Origin: Jeongeupia sp. USM3
Lineage (GTDB): Bacteria > Pseudomonadota > Gammaproteobacteria > Burkholderiales > Chitinibacteraceae
Reading direction: 5' to 3'
DNA: 64,000 nucleotides
NCBI RefSeq assembly: GCF_001808185.1
Contig: NZ_CP017668.1
Coordinates: forward strand, 3,472,001 to 3,536,000
Notes under the pieces: generated by a model
What the model saw: only the letters and a program-made list of their open reading frames with translations
Told to the model about the DNA's origin: nothing
Databases searched by the model: none
Made by a program: the position numbers and the translations under genes
Part shown: positions 60,738 through 64,000 of the stretch, piece by piece
Position numbering within the stretch: the first letter of the stretch is position 1
Layout of the letters: the number at the start of each line of letters is the position of its first letter

Positions 60738-61552
60738 GCGGCCTCCTTGTCGTCGGTGTCTTCTTCGCCCAGATAGGCCTTGATCACGTGCGGATCGTTC
60801 TGGATCTGCTGCGGCGTGCCTTCGGCGATCTTGTTGCCGAAGTTGAGCACGCAGATATGGTCGGACACGCGCATCACGACATTCATGTCGTGCTCGATCA
60901 GCAGCACGCCCTTGCCGTGTTCGCGCGACAGGTACAGCAGCAGCTCGTTGAGTTCGGCCGATTCGCGCGGGTTGAGGCCGGCGGCGGGTTCGTCGAGGCA
61001 GAGCAGCAGCGGGTCGACGCACAGCGCGCGGGCGATCTCGATCCGCCGTTGCGTGCCGTACGAGAGGTTGCCGGCGGCGGTGTCGGCCAGCTCGATCAGC
61101 TTGAGCCGGGTCAGCCACATCTCGGCCTTTTCCAGTGCGGCTTCGCGCGCCTGCCGGAAGCCGGCGCGGCCGAACAGGCCGGCGAGCGAGAAGCGCGACG
61201 CCGATTGCAGCGCGTTGTGCTGCGCGACGATCAGGTTCTCGAGCACCGACATGTTCGGAAACAGCCGGATGTTCTGGAAGGTGCGCACGACGCCGGCCTT
61301 GCGGGCGACGTGATACGACGGCATCTCGTTCAGCAGCAGCGGGCCGTGGACCGGGTGGTGCATCCGCACGCTGCCTTCGGTCGGCTTGTAAAAACCGGTC
61401 AGGCAGTTGAAGAACGTCGTCTTGCCGGCGCCGTTCGGGCCGATGATCGACGTGACCTTGCCCTTGGGCACTGCCAGCGACAGGTCGTCGATCGCGGTCA
61501 GCCCGCCGAAGCGCATCGTCAGGTGGTCTACTTCGAGCAACATCTCACTCAT
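60734..61552 (-). CDS. livG: branched-chain amino-acid ABC transporter ATP-binding protein LivG
   Basis: 272-residue ATPase with Walker A GPNGAGKTT (~39), the LivG-type insert, signature LSYGTQRRIEIARAL (~160) and Walker B LLCLDEPAAGLNP (~180). Its start codon (61552) overlaps the stop of a 34-codon ORF that is a diverged copy of its own first ~26 codons (61549-61653). The ribosome-binding site GGAGC is present in both copies. Confidence 0.95.
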
Positions 61553-61649
61553 GCCCGCGCTCCTTGTTTCGCTGACAGTGACAGATCGTCGATCGCGGTC
61601 AGGTCGCAGATGTCCATCGTCAGGTGGTCTACTTCGAGCAGCATCTCGC

Positions 61650-61673
<24 letters not shown>
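61473..61673 (-). repeat. 101-bp tandem partial duplication at the livM/livG junction
   Basis: Two copies of the end-of-livM ribosome-binding region plus about 78 bases of livG coding sequence, period 101 bp (ATG at 61653 and 61552). By hand count 68 of the first 78 coding bases agree between the copies. Differences cluster in codons 14-17. Confidence 0.8.
61549..61653 (-). CDS. 34-codon ORF from partial livG duplication
   Basis: Starts with ATG 61653, overlapping the livM stop (ATGA), and ends with a TGA overlapping the livG start (ATGA). The first 26 codons match livG codons 1-26 closely (MSEMLLEVDHLTM..., then LTAIDDLSL); residues 14-17 read DICD instead of RFGG. The last eight codons (SAKQGARA) repeat the livM tail. 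It has no P-loop and cannot be a functional ATPase; if translated, it is a coupling peptide. Confidence 0.5.
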
Positions 61674-62932
<1,259 letters not shown>

Positions 62933-62933
<1 letters not shown>

Positions 62934-63847
62934 CAGACTTTCTCCACTTCCGGGCGACCCAGCAGACCGCTGGGGCGGAACATCAGCACGAGGATCAGCA
63001 GCACGAAGGTGGCGACATCCTTGTATTCGGGCGACAGGTAGGCGCTCCAGAACGACTCGATCATGCCGATGATCAGGCCGCCGAGCATCGCGCCGGGCAG
63101 CGAGCCGATGCCGCCGAGCACCGCTGCGGTGAACGCCTTGATGCCGGCGACGAAGCCGATCGAGAAATCGACGACGCCGTAATAGACGGTGACCATCACG
63201 CCGGCGACGGCGGCGAGCGCGGCGCCGAGGACGAAGGTGAGCGAGATCGTCCTGTCGACATTGATGCCGAGCAGCGAGGTCATCGTCCGGTCCTGCTCGC
63301 AGGCGCGCTGCTGGCGGCCGAACGAGGTCTTGGTGATCAGGTACGTGAACACCGCCAGCAACACCGCGGTGACGACGATGATCATGATCTGCGTGTAGGC
63401 GAGGTGGACGGTGAAACCGTTGCTGGTGAACAGCTCGAAGCCGCCGGGCAGCAGTGCGTTGATCGGCTTCACGCGGGCGCCCTGGGTGAGCTGCACCATG
63501 TTCTGTAAAAAGATCGACATGCCGATCGCCGATATCAGCGGCGCCAGCCTTGATGCGTTGCGCAATGGCCGGTAGGCGATCCGCTCGACCGACCAGCCGT
63601 AGACCGAGGTGAAGATGATCGCGACGACGAGGGTGATCAGCAGCGCGACCGGCACGGCCATGATGCCGAGCGTGCCGAGCAGCGTCAGCATGGTGACGGC
63701 GATGATCGCGCTGACCATGTAGATGTCGCCGTGCGCGAAGTTGATCATGCCGATGATGCCGTACACCATCGTGTAGCCCAGCGCGATCAGCCCGTACACG
63801 GAGCCCAGCGTCAGGCCGTTGATCAGCTGTTGGATGAGGAGTCCCAT
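62933..63847 (-). CDS. livH: branched-chain amino-acid ABC transporter permease LivH
   Basis: 304-residue permease with about eight helices and typical LivH sequences: LINGLTLGSVYGLIALGYTM (~9-28), GMINFAHGDIYM (~33), RACEQDRTMTSLLGINVDR (~182) and the C-terminal VLILVLMFRPSGLLG. GGAG lies eight bases before ATG 63847. It is the first transporter gene here; the substrate-binding protein gene is probably upstream, outside the window. Confidence 0.95.
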
Positions 63848-63931
63848 GAATACTTGCTCCAGAGTATGAGGTGCAATCGAGGCGTGCCGGCTTGCATCGC
63901 CGGGGGACCTTCTACGGGGGTTCAGGCCGAG

Positions 63932-63996
63932 GCCCGGTTTCCCCGGGCACCTGTGGTGCGTGCGGGCCGGCGGCCCTTGGGCTTGCCGGCCGGCCC
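63932..63996 (-). other. two GC-rich hairpins upstream of livH
   Basis: GCCCGG-TTTCC-CCGGGC (63932-63948) and GGGCCGGC / GCCGGCCC (63964-63971 and 63989-63996). There is no T-run on the minus strand, so they could be attenuating hairpins between an upstream binding-protein gene and livH. The rest of 63848-64000 shows no gene. Confidence 0.35.
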
Positions 63997-64000
63997 GGGT

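Overview
This window is a high-GC chromosomal segment of a Gram-negative bacterium, most likely a betaproteobacterium and plausibly one of the Neisseriales. The assignment rests on the type-B exosortase/eps exopolysaccharide cluster, the Liv branched-chain amino-acid transporter, the xseB-ispA-dxs order, and the outer-membrane proteins, and it remains an inference. I see no phage, transposase, IS element, integron or CRISPR array. One tRNA gene is present.

Layout. (1) 3-1163 is the 3' part of a PBP4-type D-Ala-D-Ala carboxypeptidase gene, followed by a perfect hairpin. (2) 1538-2011 encodes a PEP-CTERM protein behind an AT-rich, palindrome-dense region. (3) 2394-22175 is a roughly 20-kb exopolysaccharide locus on one strand: outer-membrane barrel EpsL, priming glycosyl-phosphotransferase, EpsD, EpsE, EpsF, EpsG, exosortase B, EpsI, a Wzy-like polymerase, an acetyltransferase, a Wzx-like flippase, a pyruvyl transferase, four GT4 glycosyltransferases and an exported clan-A glycoside hydrolase. 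Most junctions overlap by 1 to 11 bases, so this looks like one long operon. It ends at a hairpin terminator facing a convergent tRNA-Ser(TGA). (4) 22373-31430 holds housekeeping and mixed genes: a PilZ-like protein, an aminotransferase, an ABC-F ATPase, a YheT-type hydrolase, phosphomannomutase/phosphoglucomutase (a likely sugar-nucleotide supplier), nadC and an EamA transporter. (5) 31361-37245 is signalling: an MHYT-GGDEF-EAL protein, a chemoreceptor, and a DUF2917 gene divergent from a MocR regulator. (6) 37382-41184 has a GlmS-like protein whose glutaminase site is destroyed, divergent from a JmjC/cupin protein and an alpha/beta hydrolase. (7) 41258-44275 is xseB-ispA-dxs (isoprenoid precursors, and hence the undecaprenyl lipid carrier), closed by a strong terminator. 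(8) 44468-48281 holds a GHSKG hydrolase, an EF-G-like GTPase and a hydrolase with cysteine in place of the nucleophilic serine. (9) 48515-51350 is a MipA/OmpV outer-membrane protein next to an OmpR-type two-component system. (10) 51468-54138 has a GlxA-like regulator divergent from a metallo-beta-lactamase-fold protein, then an RluF-like pseudouridine synthase. (11) 54432-58818 is a tightly packed five-gene operon of unknown purpose: a membrane domain fused to an NMNAT-like nucleotidyltransferase, a GNAT enzyme, an exported M20 peptidase, an isochorismatase-type hydrolase and a DUF6671 protein. A LysR regulator faces it. (12) 60006-63847 is livHMGF with a 101-bp partial tandem duplication of the livG start.

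The best candidates for something new are the 54.4-58.8 kb operon with its membrane-anchored nucleotidyltransferase, the catalytically dead glutaminase domain of the GlmS-like protein, and the duplicated livG start that yields a 34-codon, translationally coupled ORF. Starts were chosen from visible ribosome-binding sites, signal peptides and family alignments from memory; no database search was possible.
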